Assembly: GCA_020073165.1 (NCBI GenBank)
Contig: JAIQFP010000002.1
Location: 248,001 to 312,000 of the forward strand
Source of the DNA: Terriglobia bacterium
Lineage (GTDB): Bacteria; Acidobacteriota; Terriglobia; Terriglobales; Acidobacteriaceae
Length of the DNA: 64,000 bases
Reading direction: 5' to 3'
How positions within the stretch are numbered: position 1 is the first letter of the stretch; each line of letters opens with the position of its first letter. Below, one piece after another: positions 54,492 to 63,051 of the stretch. The notes beneath the pieces were generated by a model. That model did no database searches, was not told the origin of the DNA, and saw only the letters and a program-made list of their open reading frames with translations. Made by a program: the position numbers and the translations under genes.

Positions 54492-54607
54492 GAGTCCTCC
54501 GCATAAATGACCCGCCGCACCGGACCGCGATATGACCTGCGATCCGCCTCGGCACAGAACTTGTCATTAGAACACAGCGGTAGGAGGAGGAAAAGTTACC
54601 GCCGGCG

Positions 54608-55792
54608 CTAGGAAGCCAGCGGCGCGGGATCGGAAACAAATCTCTCAAAGACCTCGTTAGACAGCAGCCTGCCCCGCTCCGTGAGCCGGATTCGCTCGCC
54701 CTGGTGCTCCAGCAGTCCCGTTCGCACAAACTCTGCAATCGCGCCGCAGAACCCGGTCGCGGCGTCCCGTCCGAACGCGCGCGCCACCTCTTGCAAGTCC
54801 ACCCCGCGGGTCAGTCGAAGCCCGAGAAAGAACGTCTCCTCCAGCGCCGCCTGCCCAGACACGAGGGTCCGGGTCAGCGGGCACCCGGCCATGTATTGCT
54901 CCAGCGAATCCGGAGTCGAGAAGCGCACAGCCTGGCCTGCTTCCTGCGCAAGCATCGCGTGCGCATCCACCCCAAATCCCAGATACGGCTGGCGGGTCCA
55001 GTACTTCAGATTGTGGCGGGACTCGTAACCCTCCCGGGCGAAGTTGGAGATCTCATATTGCTGCACGCCCCCAGCATTCAGGCGCTCGCAGGCCATCCCG
55101 TACAGGTCTGCGGTAAGATCTTCGTCAGGAACGAAGTGCGCGTGATATCTTGTACCGCCTGCGACCAGTTCGCGGCCGAGGCGGGAATCTTCATCCACCT
55201 CGAGCATATAGACGCTGGCATGCGGGACACCAGAAGCAACGACTTCCGCAAGCGAAAATTTCCAGCTTTCCGCGGTCTGATGGGGCAGGCCGGCGATCAG
55301 GTCAACGTTGATGTTGCTAATGCCCGCGGTTCGCAGGCGCGCGATGTCGTCCAGCACCGTGGCCCGCTTGTGCAGGCGCCCGACCGACGCTGCCTCCTGA
55401 TCCACGAACGACTGCACGCCCAGGCTTACGCGGTTCACGCCGCAGCGATGGAGCGTTTCGAGGATGGGCGGCGTGAGGGTGCCGGGAGCGCACTCGACGG
55501 TAATCTCCGCGCCTGGCTGGACCTGAAAATTTTGCGAAATGGTGACAAACAGCCGCTCCAGTTGGGTTATATCGAGTACAGTGGGGGTTCCTCCGCCCAG
55601 GTACACGGAGTCGACCGCGCGGGAAAAGCGGCCGCCCATCTGCTCGACAGTCTGGTTGGCACGTTCGATGTCAGAGCAAACACGGTCCACATAGCGCTGA
55701 AAGACCGTGCGGGAAAAGACGTCGGAGGCAAAGTTGCAGTAGCTGCACTTGGTGCGGCAGAACGGCACCGAGATATAGAGGCCCAGGGGCAT
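54608..55792 (-). CDS. hemW: HemW-like radical SAM protein
   Basis: 394 aa. The radical SAM cluster motif is C12-RTK-C16-SY-C19-N, followed by VYLGGGTPTVLD and ECAPGTLTPPILETLHRCGVNRVSLGVQSF. HemW inserts heme into respiratory enzymes; it was once annotated as oxygen-independent coproporphyrinogen III oxidase. The C-terminal HemN-like domain is complete. A GATAAT box ends 8 bases before the ATG, suggesting a very short leader. Confidence 0.9.
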   Translation of the reverse strand: MPLGLYISVPFCRTKCSYCNFASDVFSRTVFQRYVDRVCSDIERANQTVEQMGGRFSRAVDSVYLGGGTPTVLDITQLERLFVTISQNFQVQPGAEITVECAPGTLTPPILETLHRCGVNRVSLGVQSFVDQEAASVGRLHKRATVLDDIARLRTAGISNINVDLIAGLPHQTAESWKFSLAEVVASGVPHASVYMLEVDEDSRLGRELVAGGTRYHAHFVPDEDLTADLYGMACERLNAGGVQQYEISNFAREGYESRHNLKYWTRQPYLGFGVDAHAMLAQEAGQAVRFSTPDSLEQYMAGCPLTRTLVSGQAALEETFFLGLRLTRGVDLQEVARAFGRDAATGFCGAIAEFVRTGLLEHQGERIRLTERGRLLSNEVFERFVSDPAPLAS

Positions 55793-55800
55793 CCTGTAGG

Positions 55801-55806
55801 ATTATC
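55801..55806 (-). promoter_or_regulatory. -10 element of hemW
   Basis: GATAAT on the minus strand, 8 bases before the hemW ATG, inside GTGGGATAATCC. No clear -35. Fits the short-leader pattern of psd and the Ser/Thr kinase. Confidence 0.4.
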
Positions 55807-55905
55807 CCACTTCGGAGTAACCCGAGGGTAAGGCACGGCATCAGAAAGCAAATTGGCGACCCCATCAGGGGGAAGGTTCCTGATGCGCTGATGGCTTCGT
55901 ATCAG

Positions 55906-55925
55906 GGCATGCCTTCAGGCATGCC
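55906..55925. repeat. Perfect hairpin GGCATGCC-TTCA-GGCATGCC
   Basis: Eight-bp self-complementary arms with a TTCA loop in the 189-base gap between hemW and the ketosynthase gene. No T tract, so not a typical terminator; more like a dispersed palindromic repeat. Confidence 0.6.
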
Positions 55926-55981
55926 GCAGACCGCGACCGGTAAGCGCGCTCTTAGGCGCTGCGTGGTTGAACAACAAACTC

Positions 55982-57232
55982 ATGCTTCCTCGCGTCGTCA
56001 TCACCGGCCTTGGCGTGGTCAGCCCGAACGGCGTGGGCAAGGAAGCGTTCTGCCGCGCGATTCTCGCCGGAAAGTCCGGAGTGAAGCACATTTCGCGTTT
56101 CGATCCTTCCGATCTGCCCGTGCACATCGCGGGCGAGATTCCTGACTTCGACGAGCTGGCCTGGGTGGACGCGCGTGAGCGCAAGCATGTTTCCCGTGTC
56201 GTGCCGCTGGCGTTGGCAGCGTCGAGCGAAGCCATCCGCGACGCCGGCCTCGACCCCACTGCCATGTCCATGGACGAAAAACGCGAGATCGGCGTCATCC
56301 TCGGCACCGGCGGCGGCGCCCAGGAATTCTCCGAGGAGCAGTACCGGCTCTGGCACTCGGGACACGTCAAGCAGGTGAGTCTCTTCTGCATCCCCAGCGG
56401 CACCATGGGCACCATCCCCAGCGAAGTCAGCATGCGCTTCGGCTTTCGCGGCTACAGCCACGTGGTCACCACCGGCTGTACCTCCTCGACCGACGCCATT
56501 GGCTACGCCTACCAGCACATCCAGGCCGGCGTGCAGCCCCTGTTTCTGGTGGGCGGAGTGGACTCGGCCATCACCCCCGGAATCATCAAGGGCTATTCCC
56601 TGCTGCGGGCGCTGACGACTTCTTGGAATCACGCGCCGGAACGCGCCTCGCGTCCATTTTCCGCCGACCGCGATGGCTTCGTTATAGCCGAAGGTTCGTG
56701 GATGTTCATCCTGGAAGATTACGACCACGCTCGCGCCCGAGGCGCCCGCATTTACGCCGAGATTGCCGGATACGCCTCGACCTGCGAGGCCTTCCACCGC
56801 GTGCGTATGAGTGACTCCCCCGAGGAACCCGCCCGCGCCGTCACCCTGGCCCTCGAGGAAGCGCAACTCGCGCCCGAGGACGTGCAGTACGTCAACCTCC
56901 ACGGGACCTCCACCGAAATGAATGACCGCGTGGAAACCCGAGCCCTCAAGCTCGCCCTCGGAGAGCACGCCCGCAAGATTCCGATGTCCGGGCTGAAGTC
57001 GCAGATCGGACACGCCCAGGGCGCCTGCGGTTCCGCCGGCATCGCTGCCACCCTGATCGCGATGGAACACGGCAAGATTCCCCCGACGATCAATCTCGAC
57101 GTTCCCGACCCCGAGTGCGACCTGGACTACGTCCCCGATACCGGCCGCACCGCGCAAATTGAGCACGCCATCTGCAATTGCGTGGGGTTTGGATCGAAGA
57201 ATTCGGCGCTGGTCTTGCGAAAAGCGATTTAA
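55982..57232 (+). CDS. Beta-ketoacyl-ACP synthase (FabF-like)
   Basis: 416 aa. Condenses malonyl-ACP with an acyl primer. The Cys-His-His triad is intact: C166 in VTTGCTSSTDAIG, H307 in YVNLHGTSTEMND and H344 in SQIGHAQGACG. N-terminal RVVITGLGVVSPNGVGKEAF is canonical. The start is the ATG at 55982; a TTG 15 bases upstream is possible and neither has a Shine-Dalgarno sequence. No ACP, ketoreductase or other fab genes are adjacent. A P450 gene follows 38 bases later, so it may work in a specialised lipid or polyketide route rather than primary synthesis. Confidence 0.88.
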   Translation: MLPRVVITGLGVVSPNGVGKEAFCRAILAGKSGVKHISRFDPSDLPVHIAGEIPDFDELAWVDARERKHVSRVVPLALAASSEAIRDAGLDPTAMSMDEKREIGVILGTGGGAQEFSEEQYRLWHSGHVKQVSLFCIPSGTMGTIPSEVSMRFGFRGYSHVVTTGCTSSTDAIGYAYQHIQAGVQPLFLVGGVDSAITPGIIKGYSLLRALTTSWNHAPERASRPFSADRDGFVIAEGSWMFILEDYDHARARGARIYAEIAGYASTCEAFHRVRMSDSPEEPARAVTLALEEAQLAPEDVQYVNLHGTSTEMNDRVETRALKLALGEHARKIPMSGLKSQIGHAQGACGSAGIAATLIAMEHGKIPPTINLDVPDPECDLDYVPDTGRTAQIEHAICNCVGFGSKNSALVLRKAI

Positions 57233-57270
57233 CAGGGCAAGCTGTTCCCCGTTCCCCGTTCTCAGTCAGC

Positions 57271-58458
57271 ATGGAACATTCCATCAACATCATCACCCGC
57301 GAGTTCAAAGCGGATCCCTTTCCCTTCTACGCGCTCATGCGTGCCGAGAAGCCAGTTTGCTGCGTCACCGTGCCCGGCATGGGTAAGGCCTGGCTGGTCA
57401 CACGCTATGACGACGTAGCCGCCGTCCTCAAAGACAGCAGGTTTGCCAAGAACCCGCTGAATGCCTCGGAGCAGCCGTGGCTGCCGGCTTTCGCCAAGCC
57501 GCTACAACGCAACATGCTCGACCTCGATGAACCTGATCACGCCCGCCTGCGCACCTTGGTACACAAGGCATTTACTCCCGCCATGGTGGAACGGCTGCAG
57601 GAACGCATCCAAAGGATTGCGGACCATCTGCTCGATGCTGTCGAAGCCAAGGGCTCGATGGATCTGGTGCGCGCCTACGCCCTGCCCCTGCCCTTGACCG
57701 TGATCGTGGAATTGTTGGGCATTCCCGGCCAGGATCGGGACCGCTTTCACCGCTGGTCGAAAGCGTTGGTGAAGACACCCACCCGGCTCAACATGGTGTT
57801 CGCCCTCCCCTCCCTCATGGCGTTTATGCGTTATCTGCGCCAGCTCTTCCGCCAACTGCGCAGCGCACCCCAGGAGGGGCTGCTCACCGCGCTGGTGCAG
57901 GTCGAGGAGGCGGGCGACCGCTTGAGCGAAGATGAGCTGCTGGCCATGGCTTTCCTGTTATTGATTGCCGGCCACGAAACCACGGTCAACTTGATCTCTT
58001 CTGGGACACTGGCGCTACTCCAGTATCCCGACCAGTTGGAACGGCTGCGGGCTGACCCCTCGCTGATCAAATCGGCAGTCGAGGAACTCCTGCGCTACAC
58101 GAACCCGCTGGAGACCACCACCCCGCGGTATGCCCTCGAGGAAACGACCGTCGCCGACGTGACCATCCCGCGTGGCGCATTGGTGCTGGCGGCAGTGGCC
58201 TCGGCCAACCGTGACGCCACGCAGTTTGACGATCCCGACCGGCTCGACATTACCCGGCAGGCGAACCGTCATCTCGCCTTTGGGCTTGGAGCGCATTTCT
58301 GTTTGGGTGCGCCGCTGGCGCGTTTGGAGGGACAGATCGCCATCAACACGATCGTGCACCGGCTGCCGCACCTGCGGCTTGCGGTGCCGGTGGAGTCTCT
58401 GCGCTGGCGCGCTACGCCGGTCTTGCGCGGACTGGAGGCGCTGCCGGTGCGGTGGTAG
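57271..58458 (+). CDS. Cytochrome P450
   Basis: 395 aa, soluble bacterial P450. I-helix LLLIAGHETTVN (Thr at 237-238), ExxR at 272-275 in VEELLRYTN, heme loop HLAFGLGAHFCLGAPLAR with Cys344 as thiolate ligand. Length and lack of a membrane anchor fit three-component bacterial enzymes. No ferredoxin or reductase gene nearby. The ATG at 57271 gives the normal N-terminus; the extra 31 codons upstream overlap the end of the ketosynthase gene. Probably co-transcribed with it and oxidises a fatty acid- or polyketide-derived product (inference). Confidence 0.9.
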   Translation: MEHSINIITREFKADPFPFYALMRAEKPVCCVTVPGMGKAWLVTRYDDVAAVLKDSRFAKNPLNASEQPWLPAFAKPLQRNMLDLDEPDHARLRTLVHKAFTPAMVERLQERIQRIADHLLDAVEAKGSMDLVRAYALPLPLTVIVELLGIPGQDRDRFHRWSKALVKTPTRLNMVFALPSLMAFMRYLRQLFRQLRSAPQEGLLTALVQVEEAGDRLSEDELLAMAFLLLIAGHETTVNLISSGTLALLQYPDQLERLRADPSLIKSAVEELLRYTNPLETTTPRYALEETTVADVTIPRGALVLAAVASANRDATQFDDPDRLDITRQANRHLAFGLGAHFCLGAPLARLEGQIAINTIVHRLPHLRLAVPVESLRWRATPVLRGLEALPVRW

Positions 58459-58531
58459 AGGCCCAAACCTTTTCCATCCTTCCCCCTTCCACCTCCATCT
58501 ATTTAGGGTACTCTTGAGCTAGCCGATAGCC

Positions 58532-60478
58532 ATGCAGGACGAAGAAATACTGGGAAAAGCCTACGACAGCCGCCTGATGAAGCGGCTGCTCAAGTATTTG
58601 CGGCCCTACAAATGGCAGGTAGCGGTCGCTCTCGGCGCCATTGTTCTGAAGGCGGGCGCCGACATTCTCGGCCCCTATCTGACCAAGATCGCCATTGACC
58701 GCTATCTGGTTAAGGCTCCCGGTCAGCACTCGGCCTTCGATCGCTTCCTCAGTTCTGATCCTCTGGTCGGCATCGCCCAGGTGGCGGCGCTGTTCATCGG
58801 CTGTTTGGTCATCAGCTTCTTTCTCGAGTTCCTGCAGACCTACTTCATGCAGTGGACCGGGCAGAAGGTCATGTTCGACCTGCGCAGCCAGATCTTCCGC
58901 CACCTCCAGCGTATGCACATCGGGTTCTATGACAAGAACCCGGTAGGCCGCCTGGTCACCCGTGTGACCTCCGACGTGGACGCGCTCAATGAGATGTTCA
59001 CTTCCGGCGTGGTCTCGATCTTTGAGGACATCTTCGTGCTGGCCGGCATCCTGGCCATCATGCTCAACATGAACTGGAAGCTGGCCCTGATCACCTTTGC
59101 CGTGTTGCCGCTGATCGGCGTAGCCACCAAGATTTTCCGCGACAAAGTGCGCGATTCCTACCGGAGGATTCGCGTGGCCATCGCCCGCATCAACGCCTAC
59201 CTGCAGGAGCACGTCAGCGGCATGGTGGTGCTGCAGCTTTTCAACCGTGAGCAGCGCGCCTTCGACAAGTTCTCAGAAGTCAATGCCACCCACATGGACG
59301 CGTTCAAGGACGCGATCATGGCCCATGCCGTGTACTACCCGATAGTTGAAATTCTTTCCTCCATTGCCATCGCCTGCGTGATCTGGTTTGGCGGCAACGA
59401 CGTGATTCGGAAAACGGCCAGCCTGGGCATTTTGGTTGCCTTCATGCAGTATGCGCAGCGATTCTTCCGGCCCATCCAGGACCTCAGCGAGAAGTACAAC
59501 ATTCTGCAGTCGGCCATGGCTTCCAGCGAGCGCGTGTTCAAGTTGCTGGATACGCCGGTGGAGATCACCTCGCCCGCCGTAACCAAGACTCCCGAGGGCC
59601 CAGGTCGAATTCGCTTCGAGCATGTCTGGTTTGCGTACCGGAACATTCCGATTGAAAAAGCGAATGGAGGCCCGGCGCACTCGCCCAGTTCACTGCTACC
59701 AACTTCCCTGACGGGAGGGGACGCCCGTCTTCCACAGCCAGGCGATCCCGACTGGGTCCTTCGCGATGTCAGTTTCACCATCGAACCCGGCGAGACGGTT
59801 GCCATTGTCGGCCACACCGGAGCCGGGAAAACGACGATCATCTCCCTCCTCATGCGCTTCTACGACGTGCAAAAGGGCGCCATCACCATCGACGGCGTGG
59901 ACGCAAAAGACATGGACGTCGCCGAACTTCGCCGCCGCTTTGGCGTGGTGCTGCAGGACCCGTTCCTGTTCACCGGCACAGTAGAGGGCAACATTCGGCT
60001 GGGCACGGAGTGGATTGAAGACGAAGACGTGGAAAAGGCCGCCGAGGACGTCAACCTCGCCGATTTCATCCGCACCCTGCCGGGCGGCTTCAAGGAAGCG
60101 GTGCACGAGCGCGGCAGCACACTGTCCACCGGGCAGAAGCAGCTCATTTCCTTCGCTCGCGCGCTGGCCCACGACCCCAGCATCCTGATCCTGGATGAAG
60201 CCACCTCCAGCGTGGACACAGAAACGGAATTTCGCGTACGCGATGCCCTCAGCCGCATGGTGGAAGGGCGCACGTCACTGGTCATCGCGCACCGCCTCTC
60301 CACCGTGCAGCGCGCCGACAAGATCATCGTCATGCACAAAGGCCAGGTACGCGAGATGGGTACCCATCAGCAACTGCTCGCCCAGCGAGGCATCTACTAC
60401 AAGCTCTATCAACTGCAATACAAAGACCAGGAAATGGCGGCGGCCGGGCCGCAGGTCACCGCCAGCGCGGACGACTAG
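58532..60478 (+). CDS. ABC exporter half-transporter (MdlB/MsbA-like)
   Basis: 648 aa, six-helix transmembrane domain (about 20-320) fused to an ATPase. RMHIGFYDKNPVGRLVTRVTSDVDALNEMF is the characteristic intracellular loop. Walker A GHTGAGKTTI, Q-loop FGVVLQDPFLF, signature LSTGQKQLISFARAL (a Thr variant of LSGGQ), Walker B ILILDEATSSVD. A 40-residue Pro/Ser-rich insert (HSPSSLLPTSLTGGDARLP) sits early in the ATPase domain, which is unusual. Works as a homodimer or with a partner encoded elsewhere. Its last bases overlap the convergent gene by 4. Confidence 0.9.
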   Translation: MQDEEILGKAYDSRLMKRLLKYLRPYKWQVAVALGAIVLKAGADILGPYLTKIAIDRYLVKAPGQHSAFDRFLSSDPLVGIAQVAALFIGCLVISFFLEFLQTYFMQWTGQKVMFDLRSQIFRHLQRMHIGFYDKNPVGRLVTRVTSDVDALNEMFTSGVVSIFEDIFVLAGILAIMLNMNWKLALITFAVLPLIGVATKIFRDKVRDSYRRIRVAIARINAYLQEHVSGMVVLQLFNREQRAFDKFSEVNATHMDAFKDAIMAHAVYYPIVEILSSIAIACVIWFGGNDVIRKTASLGILVAFMQYAQRFFRPIQDLSEKYNILQSAMASSERVFKLLDTPVEITSPAVTKTPEGPGRIRFEHVWFAYRNIPIEKANGGPAHSPSSLLPTSLTGGDARLPQPGDPDWVLRDVSFTIEPGETVAIVGHTGAGKTTIISLLMRFYDVQKGAITIDGVDAKDMDVAELRRRFGVVLQDPFLFTGTVEGNIRLGTEWIEDEDVEKAAEDVNLADFIRTLPGGFKEAVHERGSTLSTGQKQLISFARALAHDPSILILDEATSSVDTETEFRVRDALSRMVEGRTSLVIAHRLSTVQRADKIIVMHKGQVREMGTHQQLLAQRGIYYKLYQLQYKDQEMAAAGPQVTASADD

Positions 60479-61743
60479 CGGTCGACGGCGGGTGTGTCGG
60501 GTGATGACTTGAGAGCGTCAATATAGTCCGCAACCAGGCCATCATTTAGTGACAAAGCGTTCAGTGACCAACCGGCGGCCGTGTAAACGACCCCTCGCAT
60601 GATGCTTCCGGTGACTTCCGTCGGCCTGTGGCCGGATTTCTGCATTTGCACGAAGTCGTCATAATCGCTACGCCAGGCCAGCATGGATGCTAGTGTCCGA
60701 AGTGGCTCAATACGTCCGGTCGCAAAGAAAACTGCCCATAGCATGTCCATACGGTTTGGCAGCGTTCGATCTGGCTTGAGGTCGAAAGGATCTGGTAGAT
60801 GGGTAGAACGTATTGCGGCCTTTTCGTCCTCGTTGAGCCTATTTAGCAATCTGTCAGTCGGGTAGCCGGCCTCTGACAACAAGGGCGTGCCGTATGTCCG
60901 AACCGATCGCCCTTCGGTTGGAAGTACCCGCAGAAGTTCTTCTGCTGCTACTGGGCTAGCCTTCAATGCCTCCACAAAGAAAATCATGATGTTTGGCATG
61001 GCCCTGGCTCTTTCGTCAGCCGCAACGAGTCGTAGCCCCGGCAGTAGCTCAGCTGGATCCGGTGCTGCATGATAGTGCTGTAACCACGAGCTAAACGTAC
61101 TTATGTCCTTAAACGGGGCATCCTTCCGGGAAGTCTCAAAGGTCTTCACGTCGATGCTCCTTGCGTTCAGAGGGAAGTTCTTGCCGTCCGATGTTGCCAC
61201 TGTGGCCCGAATGGTCGCAATTCCATCTTGGGCATCAAGCGGAACGCACCATTTGGCTCGTGATGCCGCGATGCTTGCCATGCTCGAAACCGGGTTCTTG
61301 ATGCCTGCCACCCCAAGCGCCTGAGTGACGAAGTCACCACCCTCCGGCTTTGCCTGCTTCACAGCCTCGGGTGGTTCTGCTGCGAAGTTCTGTTTGCGAC
61401 CTGCGAAGGCTAACTCGAAGCCAAGTTTCGCCGAGGCCAGTAGTTGATCGCGGTTATCTCCCGACGCCAAGACGCCAAAACGAACACACTGGCCTGGTTC
61501 AACTTGTTTCAAGTCCGAAGGCGGGTTCACCAGAGCCAGAGTCGCCCCCCACTGCTCCGCTACGACCTGATCAGCGACGACAAATAAGTCAGGGTATATT
61601 CTTGTTGGGGTAGGCTCCTTGGGCGGATATGCCTGGCCTTGAGTCTGAGCCACAACCACGGTGGCGAGTATGATACAGAATAAAGGAATCGCTTTAGCGC
61701 ATCGCTCGACCACCCTGCGCATCGCTATTCGTTCGTTTGGCAT
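60475..61743 (-). CDS. Exported protein of unknown function
   Basis: 422 aa with a signal peptide (AIPLFCIILATVVVAQTQG). The mature protein has two conserved-looking Cys (GQCVRFG, AKWCVPL) in an Ig-like first half that includes ATIRATVATSDGKNFPLNARSI. The helical second half contains ELLRVLPTEGRSVRTYGTPLLSEAGYP and PNRMDMLWAVFFATGRIEPLRTLASML, reminiscent of alpha-helical repeat domains. No family recognised. GC content looks a little lower than in its neighbours. The start may be the Met at 61722 instead. Confidence 0.65.
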   Translation of the reverse strand: MPNERIAMRRVVERCAKAIPLFCIILATVVVAQTQGQAYPPKEPTPTRIYPDLFVVADQVVAEQWGATLALVNPPSDLKQVEPGQCVRFGVLASGDNRDQLLASAKLGFELAFAGRKQNFAAEPPEAVKQAKPEGGDFVTQALGVAGIKNPVSSMASIAASRAKWCVPLDAQDGIATIRATVATSDGKNFPLNARSIDVKTFETSRKDAPFKDISTFSSWLQHYHAAPDPAELLPGLRLVAADERARAMPNIMIFFVEALKASPVAAEELLRVLPTEGRSVRTYGTPLLSEAGYPTDRLLNRLNEDEKAAIRSTHLPDPFDLKPDRTLPNRMDMLWAVFFATGRIEPLRTLASMLAWRSDYDDFVQMQKSGHRPTEVTGSIMRGVVYTAAGWSLNALSLNDGLVADYIDALKSSPDTPAVDR

Positions 61744-61818
61744 AGCTGAACTCTAGCCGTAGTTAGCGGCGAACGCAAACAACCCAATCCTCTTCTCGCA
61801 TGACGCACTGGCTTTACA

Positions 61819-62997
61819 ATGTTCCCCGTGCGAATCCTGATCTCCGCCGGTGAAGCCTCCGGTGAAATGTACGGTGCGCAGCTTATTCAAGCCCTGCGCC
61901 GGCGCCACCCGTCGCTCGACTTCTTTGGCGTAGGCGGGCAGCGCATGCGTGCCGCCGGGTGCGATACGGTGGTAGACGCAAGAGACCTCGCGGTGGTCGG
62001 GATCGCCGAAATCCTCAGCCATCTTCCCAAGATCTACGGCCGTTTCCGCACCCTCATCACCGAGGCCGATAAGCGGCGTCCCGACCTCGCCATCGTCATC
62101 GACTCCCCTGCCTTCAACTGGCGTGTCGCCCGGCAGATGCATAAGCGTGGCATCCCGGTCGTGTATTACGTCTGCCCGCAGTTCTGGGCCTGGCGTCAGG
62201 GCCGCGTTCGTTTGCTCCAGAAATACATCACCAAAGCCCTGGTGATTTTTCCATTCGAGGAGAAGTTCTACCGTGACCGCGGAGTGGATGCGACCTTTGT
62301 GGGTCATCCGCTCGCCGATCTCGCTCAGCCGCTGATCGATCGCGCTGAGTACGCCGGCCGCCACAAACTGGATCTGAGCAAGCCCTGGATCACGCTCATG
62401 CCCGGCAGCCGCGTGAAGGAAGTACGCATGAACGTGCCCACCATGCTGGAGTCAGCCGTGAAGCTCGGCTGGGGCTATGAATTCCTGCTGCCGGTCGCGC
62501 CCACACTCGACCGCGGCTTTCTGGAAGGTTTGGTTGGCACCCGCCGTCCCATTCACCTGGTCTCTGAAGCTCTTCCCGCGCTCGCCCACTCACGGGCGGG
62601 AATCATCGCCAGCGGCACCGCTACGGTCGAGGCCGCCATGATGGGCACGCCCTTTGTGATGGTGTACCGCGTCTCCCCGCTCACCTATCTGGTCGGACGC
62701 CCGCGCATCAAGGTTTCGCACTTCGCTATGGTCAACCTGATCGCCGGAGAGGAAATCGTCCCGGAACTCGTACAGCAGAACTTCACCGTCGAGAAGGTGG
62801 TGACCCGGCTCAACGAGATTCTGCCTTTCGGCCCCGCGCGGGACAAGATGATCGCGGGTCTAGCCACCGTGAAAACTCGCCTTCGCGGGCCGGATCGCAC
62901 CCGGGAAGACCTGCACGCCGCAGACCGCGCGGCGGAGGTGATCACCGCTCTGCTGTACGGAAGCCCGGCGCACATCTCCCAGGCTGCTAAAGAATAA
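61819..62997 (+). CDS. lpxB: Lipid-A-disaccharide synthase
   Basis: 392 aa, GT19 glycosyltransferase joining UDP-diacylglucosamine and lipid X in lipid A synthesis. LISAGEASGEMYGAQLIQAL, FFGVGGQRMRAAG, VIDSPAFNWRVARQMHKRGIPVVYYVCPQFWAW, LMPGSRVKEV and SGTATVEAAMMGTPFVMVYR are all LpxB blocks. The annotated ATG overlaps a TACAAT box; a GTG three codons later (61828), matching the usual MRILISAGE start, could be used on a leaderless mRNA. Confidence 0.93.
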   Translation: MFPVRILISAGEASGEMYGAQLIQALRRRHPSLDFFGVGGQRMRAAGCDTVVDARDLAVVGIAEILSHLPKIYGRFRTLITEADKRRPDLAIVIDSPAFNWRVARQMHKRGIPVVYYVCPQFWAWRQGRVRLLQKYITKALVIFPFEEKFYRDRGVDATFVGHPLADLAQPLIDRAEYAGRHKLDLSKPWITLMPGSRVKEVRMNVPTMLESAVKLGWGYEFLLPVAPTLDRGFLEGLVGTRRPIHLVSEALPALAHSRAGIIASGTATVEAAMMGTPFVMVYRVSPLTYLVGRPRIKVSHFAMVNLIAGEEIVPELVQQNFTVEKVVTRLNEILPFGPARDKMIAGLATVKTRLRGPDRTREDLHAADRAAEVITALLYGSPAHISQAAKE

Positions 62998-63051
62998 TGG
63001 TGGTGGGGCGCGGCGATCCAGCCGGGGTGCTGGTCTCTGGCTGCCGCAGGC

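Noticed and set aside
54608-55792. HemN coproporphyrinogen III oxidase
   Set aside because: The N-terminus and the cluster motif without HemN-specific substrate residues fit HemW better.
55952-57166. 404-codon minus-strand frame opposite the ketosynthase
   Set aside because: Glycine/valine-rich shadow without motifs; the plus strand has the full Cys-His-His triad.
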